Shown here: in pieces, positions 43,335 to 55,889 of the stretch
Numbering within the stretch: the stretch's first letter is position 1
How the letters are laid out: every line of letters begins with the position of its first letter
Source: Channallabes apus
Taxonomy: Eukaryota > Chordata > Actinopteri > Siluriformes > Clariidae
Direction of reading: 5' to 3'
Length of the DNA: 64,000 bases
NCBI GenBank assembly: GCA_030522415.1
Contig: CM060108.1
Span: forward strand, 34,823,256-34,887,255
Made by a program: the position numbers and the translations under genes
Notes under the pieces: generated by a model
Database searches by the model: none
What the model was told of the DNA's origin: nothing
What the model saw: only the letters and a program-made list of their open reading frames with translations

Positions 43335-45485
43335 TTTTTTTCCCTTTTTTTTTTTTATTAAGACAATACAAAATAATACAGAGCATGATAAATACAATTA
43401 AGAATAACAATTGCACCAATAATAACACACACAAAAAAACAGAAAGAAAAATTAATTAGAACATATAAAAGGACAAAGAATTATAGATTTGAAAGTCCAA
43501 AAAAGGATAAAGTACATGAAAGGATCAGAATTAAGTATTAATCGTGAAAATATTCCTGCCACAATTCTGAGCGCGCGGTTTGACTTTTTGAGAGCAGACA
43601 AAGCACTCTATGCGCGTGCAGTGTCTCAACTGCGCGCTCAACAGCTCGATTCTGCGCGTGCAGCGTCTCAACATTGTCCAGTGTTACAACACTGTCACAA
43701 AACCAGCCAATCACAGACATCCACACACTACTACTTGTCTGGATGTTAAAACAGTCAGTTGTTAAATATACACATTTTATTGTGTGGTTAAATTCAGTTA
43801 AGCTATTTCCTCTCAGTCTGTTCTAAAGGAAAGATGTCCTCTCAGTCTGCTCTGTTTTTATTTGGCTAAAAGTCTTGCTTAGCATGGTAGTTAGTTCGGT
43901 GTGTGATTTTATTACAATGTGCGTTATATAGTGTATAATATTCTTTTAAGGAGGCAGTTGGGCTAGTCAGTGTTTCAGAGTGTTAGCGTTAGCTTCCCCT
44001 CCCCCACTTTAACAAGTGATTAGCTGACCTTGACACTGAGTGACTAATGTCCACTGCATAGTACGGCACAGCACGGTTTAGTACAGCTCACTTCGGTTCT
44101 GCTCAGTTCGGCTCGGTTTGCGCTTCCACTGCAGTTTAGTAACGCTTTAGAGTGGGCGGGATTACTCACGTGTCGTTTTAGTTGCGGCGCCTCTACTGCC
44201 GTGACATCATCGTAAACGCGCCACAAACAAACACACAACAATGGAGCATATCGACCTCATGGTGTTCTTCATTCTTGGCATGTGGATGTTTTTAACAGCG
44301 AGATGAAGGAGTTTGTTTCAAAAGAGGCTGATGGCAGCCAAAGAAAATTTTTGGTTAATACAAAAAGGTGCGTGCGATCCTTCTCTGGCTGTTCTAAATA
44401 TAGCGGTTCTGTTGTGTCTCGTGTCGCAAGTTCGGTGACGCGGTAATGACGATTTTCTCCGGCCAATCAGTGACCAGCGGAGTTTACACGTCACGTTTTG
44501 GTAACGGTTCGGCGCGCTTGGAACCTCGGCTGAGGTGGTACTAAAAAAAGGACCAGGTACCAGGTACTGTTCCCAGTGGAAAACCCCCCAAAAGTGAGCT
44601 GAACTGAACCGTGTCGTGCCGTACTATGCAGTGGAAAAGCGCCATAACTGTAGCAGTTAACCGTTGCTCTAGAGATGAGTAATTAACTTAGAGTTACCTT
44701 TTGTGTTTTGAATTGAGCATATATAAACTATTAAATTAAAGGGGACACGTGTAGTAACAGAATATTGTATGTTTCTTTATGATGAATATGGCCCACCTTT
44801 GTAACAGTCTCATAATGCTGTTTGCTAGTTTTAATGTTAAAATAAAAACTCTTGATGTTTCAGATGAAACATATTTGGCAGTTTATTCTTTTTTGATACA
44901 CAAAGTATTCAGTTACTGTCCATTTTACCAGCTTCTGATGCTGCACTTAAAAAAATGTTGGATGGTTTATTGTGTCTGCAAATAAATGTCAATGTTACAA
45001 ATGTTAAATGCTATTCCTGTTGTTTTTATGTTAACCCAGCACAAGCATTTAAGTAACTTAGAAAAATTCAAATGGTTTCAATGAAGTGACATCCAATATT
45101 ATTGAGTAGATTTTATTTATGTTTTAGTTGTATTTAGGTTCAGATGAAGATGTATCTGTAAAAGTAAATCAGTTTCACTTAAATATTTAATTACTGCTAT
45201 TCATTAAATGTAACACACTTTTTCTAGTCAACGCAAACCTGTTTTCCTTAAAATGATTTAATTTAGCTTAAAATATTTATGCTGAATACATTATATTTTC
45301 GACAGTTAATATTAAATCCAACACAATAAAAGACTTGATTTCATTTATAATTAAATATATATTTTGTCTTACATTTCAATAATTTTTCCTATGTTTCTTA
45401 CCCATTAATACAGTTGTAAAATTTACTTAAATATGTTAGGTGTCACTTTGTTGCCATAATTTTTTTTAAGTAAACCTTAGGTCAG
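43335..45485. other. DNA interrupting the L2-type LINE
   Basis: Starts with a T-rich run and TTATTAAGACAATACAAAAT, which looks like the complement of a retroelement 3' end with poly(A). A TIR transposon lies at 44051-44634. The rest is unassigned; the sequence ATTCCTGCCACAATTCT near 43551 also occurs near 30548. Confidence 0.5.
44051..44634. mobile_element. 584-bp DNA transposon with long inverted repeats
   Basis: The arms CCACTGCATAGTACGGCAC at the left and GTGCCGTACTATGCAGTGG at the right are perfect complements over 19 bp and continue imperfectly for about 45 bp. The interior has CpG-rich sequence and no long frame. The right flank GAAAAGCGCC suggests the true end may lie further out. I cannot assign a superfamily. 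Confidence 0.8.
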
Positions 45486-45925
45486 ATTTTTTGCTGTGTA
45501 AACAGTAACTTGTCCTTTGAAAATCATATTTCCAATATCACAAAAACAGCCTTTTTCCATCTTAGAAATATTGCCAAACTTAGGAGCATCTTATCCGTAT
45601 CTGATGCAGAAAAGCTAGTTCATGCATTCATGACCTCCAGACTGGACTATTGTAATGCATTACTAGGTGGTTGTCCTGTATCCTCAATAAACAAGCTTCA
45701 GTTAGTCCAAAATGCAGCTGCCAGGGTTCTCACTAGATCCAGAAAATATGATCATATAACCCCAATATTATCATCCCTGCACTGGCTACCTGTTCAGTTT
45801 AGAAATAATTACAAAATAGTGTTACTTACATACAAGGCCTTAAATGGTTTAGCTCCCACATATCTAACCTCAGTGCCGCCGCTCCCTATACGCAGAGTAC
45901 GCAATCTGCGTAGAGCACCAACTCC
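45486..45925 (+). mobile_element. L2-type LINE, second part
   Basis: A 147-codon frame with the post-catalytic region: LSFENHISNITKTAFFHLRN, MTSRLDYCNALLGGCP, LQLVQNAAARVLTRSRKYD and ITPILSSLHWLPVQFRNNYK, then YKALNGLAPTYLTS. It ends at PTPS, where a hAT remnant begins. The frame is open across this segment. Confidence 0.9.
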
Positions 45926-46822
45926 CAGTTTTTTTTTAATATATATATTATAATAATAAATTAATATTAATAATATACATGTACAAATAAACAAAAATAT
46001 AAACGTATATATTGCATTTAACGGTGAACGCAGAGTAGGCTAAGCACACGTGATGATGCGCGTGCCCTCACCTCTGTTACGGCTGCCTATTTGGCCAAAA
46101 ATGCTAATAATTGAACAATATGCCTGGTCCTGGAAAGAGACATCAACAAACCGGTGCCGAGAAACGAAAGGGAAAAATAAGTCCATGTACGTTCATAATC
46201 CTGTGAAACTTTATTTTATTCTGTCAACGTTAATAATGTGTTTTAATGTCATGCGATTAATATAATTTCATGACTAACGCATCTTTCTTAATATGATACA
46301 GTGACGCTCCCTTTAACTGTTGCCTCTGCTGAGCCAAGTTTTTCTAAAATGAAGCTCATCAAAAAGTACTTGCGCTCATCTGTGGCACAAGAGCGCATGA
46401 GTGGTCTGGCAATTGTCAGCATCAACTCTGAATTAGCAAAGGTTTTATCATATGAAGAGCTCATTTACGAATTTACCTCAAGAAAAAGCAGAAGTGTGCC
46501 TTTGTAAATTTTGAACTTTGGAAAGCTCCAGCAGATGACAGTGTTGATTTTATTTCAGTTTATTATTGTTGATTTTATTTATTATAAATGTTTTATTTAA
46601 AGTGATATTTTAGTTTGTATTTTTTCCTGTAGAGCTACAATTGTAATTTATAAATTATACAATTTATTTATGTATTTATGTTTATTTGAATAAAGTTCTA
46701 TTTTGGCCCCTATAGTAGGTGTTTTTTTATTACTTTATTTTTACTTCTGTAATATTTGGGGGAGGGGGCACAAAAGTAAACTTCTGCTTAGGGCACCGAT
46801 TTTGCCAGCAGCGGCCCTGCTT
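45926..46822 (+). mobile_element. hAT remnant interrupting the LINE
   Basis: The right end, GCAGCGGCCCTG at about 46811, looks like a hAT terminus; the left terminus is not recognisable. It separates LINE sequence encoding APTPS from that encoding SDTLQSTTF, which are adjacent in this LINE type. It contains a C-terminal transposase fragment. Confidence 0.75.
46301..46507 (+). pseudogene. hAT transposase C-terminal fragment
   Basis: 68 codons carrying LTVASAEPSFSKMKLIKKYL and SSVAQERMSGLAIVSINSE, clearly related to the fragment at 786-1079. The catalytic core is absent. Confidence 0.85.
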
Positions 46823-47692
46823 CTGATACGCTACAATCCACCACGTTCCTTAAGAACACAAAACTCCAGACTTCTGGTAGTTCCCAGAATTTCAAAATCT
46901 ACAAAAGGGGTAGGGCATTTTCATATTTAGCACCAAAGCTTTGGAATAGCCTTACAGACAGTGTTTGGGGCTCAGACACAGTTTCCCAGTTTAAAAGTAG
47001 ACTCAAGACGCATCTCTTTAATCTGGCATACACATATCTCATCCCATAATCTCATACTCCAGTACACCTATCCCGAATGAACTACGCTAATTCTCTCCAT
47101 CTGTTCTGTATCTTTCTACCCATCCCGAGGCATCGGGAGATTGTGCCAGCTTCAGTAGACAAAGGCCGATCCTGCGAGGTTCCTGAGGCATCCAGAGAAG
47201 GAGCAGCTCCAGCTGGATTCTACTTCATGATGGTTTGGAGCTACACATGCTGCTCCTGTGCTTCCAGTGATCCAGACCTCATCTGCCCTCTGCACCTACT
47301 GACTCGTCCCTGTGCTGAACTGGACTTCATGCTAATTTAAAGAACTTCTGTTATATTGAACTTTCAGCTGCATAACACACATGATATTATATCATTTCTA
47401 TCTGTTATCACCCAAATGAGGATGGGTTCCCTGTTGAGTCTGGTTCCTCTCAAGGTTTCTTCCTATTCAGGGAGTTTTTCCTTGCCACAGTCGCTGTGAC
47501 CCTTGGCTTGCTCATATGAGACATTTCATTCATCATTCATTCATTTCATTATTATCTAGACACAGTTTTCTCACACACACACTTCCAAAAATGTTCTCTT
47601 TTTTTTTTTATTTATTTCATTTTTGTGAAGCTGCTTTAAGACAATGACCATTGTTAAAAGCGCTATATAAATAGAATTGAATTTAATTGAAT
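46823..47692 (+). mobile_element. L2-type LINE, third part and 3' UTR
   Basis: Completes the ORF (LAPKLWNSLTDSVWGSDTVS, KSRLKTHLFNLAYTY) and continues through the 3' UTR, with CTGTTGAGTCTGGTTCCTCT, to the tail AAAAGCGCTATATAAATAGA and TTGAATT repeats. The same UTR is found reversed at 4010-4668. Confidence 0.9.
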
Positions 47693-48249
47693 AAAACTAC
47701 TTAACGAATTCTAATTGGGTTTTCAAAGGTGTATTTGACTGATTGTAAGGTACCATACTGTACAGGCTTTGTTTCATCACAATCAGCCTGTGGAAAGAGA
47801 AGATATGCTGCTTTGAAATTTTAATGTAAAATGCCCTTATATCATAAACAATTTACCTTGAAAAAAAACATTAGTTAATCTCAAAATTCAACAGATGGGT
47901 ATAAATAATTTGTTTATATGCGTGCAGTTGAAATCTACTTAATAAATGTATGAGAGCTCACACCTTCTTTCTGCACACTTCTTGGTAATATGTAAAAATT
48001 TTTGTTTATTCCAAAACTTAACAGCTGGCATTGTACATTTCTTTAAACACTCTTATGAGTGTGCAATTAAAGAAAAATATGGCAAAGACTGGTGATGGAG
48101 AAACAGTGTACAGTGAATTTATCATCTAAATAGTCAGATAGAATAAACATTGCTTTTGAAATATTAGTGGGATGAATATCAAAATGGTCAAAACTGTTGA
48201 AATTTGCACACAACAACTTTAAGAGTCAATACTTCATGCTGCCACAAGA
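47693..48249. other. Noncoding stretch
   Basis: AT-rich, nothing recognisable. Confidence 0.5.
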
Positions 48250-48400
48250 AAGGAACACCCCCCTGCATTTCCTGCAGAGGACTGGGAACTTCCTTCAAAA
48301 TGTGGTCAGCCCAATTCATTATCCTACTGCTCAAAAGGAAGTGTTCACAAAGTTCAGAACATAGTCTTCATACTGTATACTGTATGTCTGCCAGTGTTTT
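48250..48400 (+). pseudogene. Possible UGT gene fragment
   Basis: GCAGAGGACTGGGAACTTCC (48275-48294) and the sequence after it resemble 38980-39010 of the UGT gene, encoding LQRTGNFLQN against LQRTENFLRY. The similarity fades quickly and the frame is broken, so this may be the relic of a tandem UGT duplicate. The match is short and judged by eye. Confidence 0.35.
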
Positions 48401-48807
48401 TAAAGTGGTATGGCATTCATCTTTCTCCTCAACTCCTAGATCATAACAGCAGATCAATATTATGACTTCAGTGCATATCAGGTATCCTGCACCATTAGGT
48501 TGATGAATTGCATTAGTGACACCATACATTAGCATTATGAGAGCTGTCTAAAGAATGATGAAAGCTAGCTAGTGGTCTCCACCACTAAATATTGTAATGA
48601 AGTGATTTAAGTATGCTAATATATGAGTTTCCTATGTTCCAGTAATAGTTATTCAGGTAAGCTCTGATCTTGGGATCTGGGCAGTTTGTAATGTTTAAGA
48701 CTCCAATATGTTAAATTATAATGTGAACCTGAAGCTTAATGGAAGGGGGCTAAAGCAAAAGCAGCTAAATTTACATGTGGGCAAAATTGTTGATACAATG
48801 TCAGTCA

Positions 48808-49170
48808 CGGCGGTGCGGTGGTGTAGTGGTTAGCACTGTCGCCTTGCACCTCCAGGGTCTGGGTTCGATTCCCCCGGCCAGGCTCGATTCCCGTCTCTGT
48901 GTGCATGGAGTTTGCATGTTCTCCCCGTGCTTGGTGGGTTTCCTCCGGGTACTCCGGTTTCCTCCCACAGTCCAAAGATATGCAGGTTAGGCTAAATTTT
49001 CCTAAATTGCCCGTAGTGTGTAAGTGTGTGTGTGTGTGTGTGTGCCCTGCGATGGATTGGCACCCTGTCCAGGTTGTACCCCGCCTAGTGCCCGAAGTCT
49101 CCTGGTCCAGGTCCCCCGCGACCCTGAACACAGGATTAAGCGGTATAGAAAATGAATGAATGAATGAATT
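48808..49170 (+). mobile_element. tRNA-derived SINE, second copy
   Basis: Starts with GGTGGTGTAGTGGTTAGCAC and a B-box-like GGGTTCGATTC, and ends in ATGAATGAATG repeats. The duplication TCAGTCA flanks it at 48801-48807 and 49171-49177. It contains a TG run at about 49021-49044. It is the same family as 35228-35605. Confidence 0.92.
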
Positions 49171-49424
49171 TCAGTCACTGAAATAACTTGAAACTGACAA
49201 AAGTAATAATAAATAAAATATTACTTATAATTAACTAATGTAAATCAGACATTGCTTTTGAAATGTAGTTCAGAACAAAAAAAAACCAAAACACAAAATT
49301 ATGCAACTAGCCTGGACAAAAATGTAGATATCCCTACAAAAGTTTGAAAATAATTTGTGAGTCCTGTAATGATCATCACAGGTGTCTTCAAACTTGTAAT
49401 CAGTCAGTCTGTCTATTTAAATGG

Positions 49425-50850
49425 TGAAAAGTAGTTACTGTGGTATCATACTGTTTACCACACTGAACATGGGCCACAGAAAGCTAAGGAGAGAGTCGTC
49501 TCAGGAGATTAGAAAGAAAATTATAGACAAACATTTAGGGGATTGGACTACGGTTTGGAAGGTCCCAGGTTCAAACCGGATGACCACCAAGTTACCATTG
49601 TTGGGCCCTTGAGCAAGGCCTTTAACCCTTCATTGCTCAGATTTATAATGAGATAAAAATATAAGTTGCTCTGGATAATGGAGTCTGCCATATGCCGTGA
49701 TCTAAATGTTAAAAGTAAAGACTATATGGTTCAGTTTACGGTCCACAGGACTGTAGGCAACCTCCCTGGACATGGCTGCAAAAAGAAAATTGATGACGAA
49801 TTAAAAAGACAGATAATACGAATGGTGCCCAAAAAGCCAACAACTTGCAAAGTGATTAGAGGTGAACTCCAGAGTCAAGGTACATCAGTGTCAGATAACA
49901 CCATCGGTCACAGTCTGAGGCAAAATGGACTTAATGGAGGATGAGCAAGGATGACGCCACTGTTGAAAAACAAATCATAAAAAATGTAAGAGTGTGACAA
50001 ATCACAAAGTTTCTGGGAAAAAGTCCTTTGGACAGTTGAGACAAAACTGGAACTTTTTGGCAAGTCACATCAGTTCTATGTTTACAGATGAAAAAATTGC
50101 ATCTGGTAGGATATGAATCTGTGCAGGGCATTCTGGAGCAAATTGTGCTCCCAAAGCGAATCAAAGCGAATTTTCCCATAAGAAATAATGTGTGTGTGTG
50201 TGTGTGTGTGTGGGAAGCTAAAGTAAGAGGAGAGGAGGAATCAGCCCCTCCCCTCTTCTCGTCTTACACAGTAACACTTCCTCCTCTCTTATTTGAGTTT
50301 CACACACACACATGCACACAGACACATTAATGGAAAGAATGTTTTATCAGAAAAATTAGCAAGGAACATCGCTAATAACTCTCGCATGAGCGCATGCTAA
50401 CGGAATCACTGCTGTAAAGTAAAAATAAAAAATAAATTAACATGCACTTTACCTTTGAAAAGAATCGCGACCAGAGCAGTGTTTCTGTGTAGAGCAGAGT
50501 GTGTGTGTGTGTGTGTGTGTGTGAAGGAAAAGGGGAAGAGGAGGTGTGTGCAGGCGAAAGTGTTCCCTGACCAAAATCCTATTCAAAATCTGTGGAAAGA
50601 GCTGTCTGGAGAAGGCACACATCAACCCAGTGACAGGTGGAACAGTTTGCAAATGGAAAGGCAAAATACCAGTCAACAGGTGGAGTCTCAGTGAAAGTTA
50701 CAGAAAACGCTTGATTGCAGTGATTGCCTCAAAAGGTGTCCAACAAAATGTCAAGTTAAGGGTACCTTTATTTTTGCCCAGGCCAGTTCCATTAGTTTTT
50801 TTTTTTTATGTTCAACCACAATTTAAAAGTAATATCTGATTTTTATTAGT
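49425..50850 (+). mobile_element. Decayed Tc1-type transposon with two insertions
   Basis: Tc1 transposase pieces appear in order: KLRRESSQEIRKKIIDKHL (49465-49535), then VHRTVGNLPGHGCKKKIDDE and VSDNTIGHSLRQNGLNGG (49740-49940), then PDQNPIQNLWKEL (50567-50610) with Gln replacing the catalytic Glu. A SINE (49545-49725) splits the N-terminal helix-turn-helix, and about 450 bp of unrelated DNA with GT microsatellites (50100-50555) replaces much of the catalytic domain. It is a different family from the DD37E elements. It is inactive. Confidence 0.8.
49545..49725 (+). mobile_element. Head-truncated tRNA-derived SINE within the Tc1 element
   Basis: Matches the minus strand of 17914-18103, from GGATTGGACTACGG through CCCAGGTTCAAACC to CTAAATGTT. 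The A-box end is missing and no duplication is visible. Confidence 0.75.
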
Positions 50851-51568
50851 TACTTTTTAGAAAATGTTTATTCATTATTACTTTTGTTGGTTTCAAGTAA
50901 TTTCAGTGACCATTGACTTAAATTAAACCTTTTCATTTTTAGCCTGTCACTTCCAAATTTGTTTGTTATACTAAACTATACAGGTTTTAACCAAAACTAT
51001 GTGAACTTTTACATAAGAATGCCAGTCCAAAAAGGGACTGGGTGTCACAGGGGAAATGAAAGTATAATGAGGGTGTTTCGCTTGTCTCTCAGCAGCCTTT
51101 CCGTCAGTTTGAACAGTTTGGCCTAACTCGTATCCCTCGCCAGTGTTTTTGTTCTGGAGGAGAAAGGCATCAGGATGTGACTGCTCCAAGGCAGTAGAAG
51201 TGGCTTCCTGCTGGGGGAAATGATCAAAAAAATTCAGACAAGCCCCTCATGGACGGATGAATCATGCACTCTAACTCTCACAGGTCCTTGCACACCGAGC
51301 ATAGACTCCCATATAGGCAGATGTAAGGTAAGTAAGGAAAAGTATCCATTTAGCATGTAAGCCGTGAAAGTAAGCATTGCAGAAGAAATCAATTTGCATC
51401 AAATGTCATGAATCTATATATTTGTTTTTGCATACAACTCCTTGTCATTGTTTTTCAAGGATCAACACATGCACTGCAACAGCAGCTGGAGCAGCTAAGG
51501 CTTGGCAGCGTGAACAGCTAAATGTTCAAACCTTCAAATGTCTTTCAAATGGGAAAGTCATAGAAATC

Positions 51569-53192
51569 ATGTTTATGAGTGAGTAATTTTTTTTTATAAT
51601 TTGGCACAGATGCATAATGATTTAGCTTGCATCAAAACTGCATAGTCGCCAGCTTTGATTTCGAGCACTACCAGACACGAAGACCACTGCTTTTCTTGAT
51701 TCTCTCCACAGACGTGACAAATGGAAGCTGCAACATTCCACTGGAGACAGATCGGGTTGGACTAACCTACATCTACAGTCTGTCTTTCTCTCTCGGTCTG
51801 CCAGCGAATCTGCTTTCGCTGTGGGGACTTTACCAGCTGGGCCGCTCAAGCGGAGGTGGCACTCAGCTGGTTTATATCCTCAACCTCCTGCTGTCAGATC
51901 TTCTTCAGTTGCTCACCTTGCCTCTGTGGATCCTCTACCTACAGAGAGCTCATCGCTGGCCCTTTGGCCCCATCGCCTGTCAGTTGGTGGGCTATGCTTT
52001 CTACGTGAACATCTATGCAAGCATCGCCTTTCTGTGTCTTATAGCAATGGACCGCTGTCTGGCCATTGTATACCCATTAAGCAGCCGTTGTGTGAGGAAG
52101 GTACGGTTGTCCGTGTTGTCTGGAGTGGCCGTTTGGACTCTTGTGTTCCTGTTCTGTCTAACTGGTCTCTACCCATCTGTATTTGAGCCCCAGGAGGGTT
52201 TGTGTCTGGAGCATTATCCCATTACACCCAGATACGCTTACTTTAAAATAGCCACGGTGATACTGGGCTTCCTGATGCCATGCTCTATACTCGGGTAAGA
52301 GACTGACTTCATGGAAGTGTGTGTGTGTGTGTGTACAATAATAAGCATCTTTATACCACATCACTGTTGTATTCCCAATCCTGACTGGTCAGGAGATGTT
52401 GATTTTTTTTATAGCATTAGCTCTGAAAACAGTAGCAACTGTAATATTAATTAAGGTTAATATTAATGTGTTTGACTAACGATATTTTGGTTTCTATAGG
52501 AAAAACCTCATTCACTTGTAGTGAAGCCTTTCTAATTTAGCTTTTTTTTTTTACATAAATAAATTTCATTTATTAAATTAAATTGAATAATTTTTGATAT
52601 GGTGAATCTTTCTTTTCTTTTTTGGGTGGAGTGGTGGTATTTACTTAAATTAATTAAAAAAAATAAAAAATAAAGGGTGGTGAGGGAATGACTGATCGAA
52701 TTTCTTTTGTACAAGAGAAATCAAACACTTTGGGACATGCTAGTATTGAAAAAGTAGACAATACAGAATATAAAACTTTAGATTTCTATATATCTATATA
52801 TGTCAATTAAAAATCTCTCCGCCTCTACCCTTCTTATCGACAGCTGCACGTCTGCCCGAATCGGGATAACACTCCGCAACTCGCCCTCCATCTCTGATCA
52901 TGAGCGCAACAAAATTGTGGGCACCCTAACAGTCATCACCATCATCTTCATCGTGGTCTTCGGCCCCTATCACATGGTGAGCGGTTACAGAGTCGTCGTG
53001 CTGCTTCTAACTGAAGACCAGTGTGCACTGGAACGCTCTATCTACCTGCGCTACAGGATCTGCTACGGATTAACCAGTCTTAATACACTGTTAGATCCAC
53101 TCTTCTACATTTTTCTTTGTCAGAATGCACGTCTTGAGCTCCAAAGATCTCTCCCCTGTCTACCATATCCACGCAGGTCAGAGGGCCCGTGA
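51569..53192 (+). CDS. Class A G-protein-coupled receptor, GPR132/proton-sensor-like (spliced)
   Basis: Predicted coding exons are 51569-51578, 51712-52294 and 52844-53192, giving 313 residues. The first holds only MFM plus one base and ends at a GTGAGT donor; the acceptor at 51710-51711 gives the N terminus MFMNVTNGSC with two N-glycosylation sites. Seven membrane helices are recognisable: LPANLLSLWGLY (TM1), LNLLLSDLLQLLTLPLW (TM2), a TM3 ending IAMDRCLAIVYPL where DRY is DRC, then TM4 and TM5 before intron 2, VVFGPYHMV in TM6 and SLNTLLDPLFYIF in TM7. PYH and DPxxY are typical of the P2Y/proton-sensing branch. The subgroup name is from memory; other lipid or nucleotide receptors are possible. 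The ligand is unknown. A poly(A) signal lies near 53869. Confidence 0.88.
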
Positions 53193-55889
53193 CCTTTGAC
53201 CCAGAAAATATGTAGTTGCCAGGGGCGGACTGGGTGCTTTTGGTGGTAAAAACAAGCCTGCTGGTTCTTTTATGAAAAATGAGCTTAAATGTTGTATCAG
53301 GAACTTTAGATTTTGATGAGCTGTCAGCATCTGTGTGTCCTTGGGTCTGGTGGAATGAGAGGCGTACGAAGGCTACGTGTTGTGCAGCGAAGTGTATTTC
53401 TGTGATGACTGTCCCTTCAGGCAAGCATACAGGCTCTGAATACAAATAGAAAGCTTTACATTAGCATGTTTGCATTTTTCAAATTTCTTATACATTATAT
53501 TACTTAAGATTTATGCTTTAAATCAGGGGCATTCCACAAATATTATTAATTTTTCAGACAGACATTACAGTTCCTAAGTGCAATAGAAGGTAAATTGACT
53601 TAATTACCATATTTTTTTTTCTACATTCATACATTTTAAACCAAACTACAGTTTGTTTTCAATCTTCCTTTTTTGTTTAAAATATGGTTACACTTATATT
53701 GTACTAGTATTTAAAAGTTTGTGCATATTAATAATTCACTAGTTTTTTTCATTATCTAAGGTCCGGGTTATTACAACACTTTCATTCACTGACCATACAA
53801 GACTCAGACAGATTTCTTTTACTCTTATTCTTGAGCTGATTCCTTACAGCACTATTTCACCTCATAATAATAAAACACCTTTTAATAGCACATTAAATCG
53901 CCCACAATACTCATTCTGGTATTGATGTGTAAGTGGAATGATGTTTATTGCATGTTGATGAGAATACTTGAGTATAAGCTGTCCTCATGTCCTCATGCAT
54001 GCGCTTTGATTAGTTTTCCAAGGAGTTTGTTTCCGCACAGCAGATATTTTCCAGAGTTTGTTCGCTTTTTTATTTGCCGGCGGAGAGTCCTTAGTCATTG
54101 TGTCCACCAACCGAAGTAAAATACTTTGCACAATTAAATTTTCCCAGGGTAATGTTCTTGACTAAAACCATAAAGCGGCTTAAAAACATTTTATGAGTTG
54201 TCCAGGCAAGTTGGAGCAGGAAGATATAAACCTGTCACTTGACTTGACTTGACCTGTCAGAAACGTCAATGAATATCCAAGTATGTGATCTGGGTTAAAG
54301 GTAATATGTGTCTTTATTTCTGTATACAAGAAATGAAAATATAACACACCGTTCCAATGATCTTTGTAGTCTCATACAGATGATTTGCGGAAGGGGAATT
54401 GATAAAAAGAATAATGGATTATGTGTTTTTAAAATCTTTCACAAAAACACACACACAAAAAAGACCTGTGTCTTTTTTTAAACATTTGTCATTGTACACT
54501 TTTTTTATTGTGTTTTTTTACAATTTGAAACAAAATTAAAAGGGATTTGAAAGAGCTAGAACATGCACAGGCTATAGAAAGTCAAACGAGCTGAAAGAAA
54601 TTACATTTATCATAGTTTATCCATGCAGTAATAAGTAAATTTGAAATAAAAATATTTTGTTTCTATTAGTTTTGTCTTGTGGTTTGTTTGTTTTTTGCAT
54701 AAAACACACTTCTGTTCCTCTGCCCCAAAGCCCCCCTCCTCCTAACCAACACACACGCATACACACGTACGCATGCACTGACAAATGGAAATTCAAACCC
54801 GACTTGACGTTTTTGGTTTTTTTTTTTCTAATAATGCAACTTAACAGTTATACAGGGTGATCATAAATTCTGCAGAGGTCCTGGGCAAAAATTTGCACAA
54901 GGCAATTCCAATCAGCATTCATCACCATTATCTTATAAATAATAAATAAGTTTGTCAGCCCTCAGTGGCCACCCTGCTGGCCTGGGGCTCCAAATGGTTG
55001 TCTGCCTTTGCCTGTTGACAAGCAGCGCATCTGCAGTGAAAGTTCACCTTAAATAAAGTTCCTTACATTTTCACCTGTTGCTTACGTCACTTCATGAAAC
55101 ACCCCTTGATTTCACATGGATGTGAAAGGACACCTCAGCCAGCATAACACATGCAGGCTGTAAATCATCCAGGAGTGTAATAGGAGGATCTCTGTCGCCC
55201 TCTGCTGGTTCAACCCAAAATCAAAACAATCCTGACAGCTCTGGCAATAAAGAGAAGCCTGAATAAACACATTGTAGGCTTTGACTTAATGACTACAGCT
55301 GACATTTGTTTATCAGCACCTGTTTTGCCTCTTTAGGACTTCAATGACTGAAGATAACAAAACATAGTAAAACTCATTCTGAATAAGATTAATATAAAAA
55401 AAAAGTCAGAATTTAAATTTTATATAAACATCTTCCAGATTCAGCTCATGGCCATGGTAAACTGTCTCTCACTCATAGATGCAGAACATGCTGAAGCAAC
55501 AGGATCAAATAATCACAACCAGACCCCCCACATCTGCTGTCTTCAGCTGTTCCCACAGTCCCTTTTAATCAGTTTTGTAAGACTACCTCAGGTCATTGTT
55601 GATTAAATAGTATTGTCCGTAGTAAGAAACAATACCTGTTGAAATGTCTTGATTCTATTAATAGAAAAAGTGATTTTACACTGACATGAACAGTAGAACT
55701 GAAAGATAAAAGAGTTGTTGTTATTAGCAATGATTACTACAACAAAAACAAAACAATTCTTCCTAGTTACACCATGTTTAATAAGTTTTACAATTTATAA
55801 TCTCTCATTTATTAGCTCTCATGATTTACATGTGAATTGTACAGGAATATATTCCTTTATATTCAACCTCATTTCACACAAAAATTCCA
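53193..55889. other. 3' UTR of the receptor gene and noncoding DNA
   Basis: CAGGGGCGGACTGGG at 53220 resembles one hAT terminus, but no partner end is visible. A minus-strand open frame spans 53213-53445. A mariner-like end, ACAGGGTGATCATAAATTCT, lies at 54854. The rest is unassigned. Confidence 0.4.

Noticed and set aside
53220..53235. CAGGGGCGGACTGGG as a hAT terminus
   Set aside because: No matching right end or 8-bp duplication was found, so no element is called.
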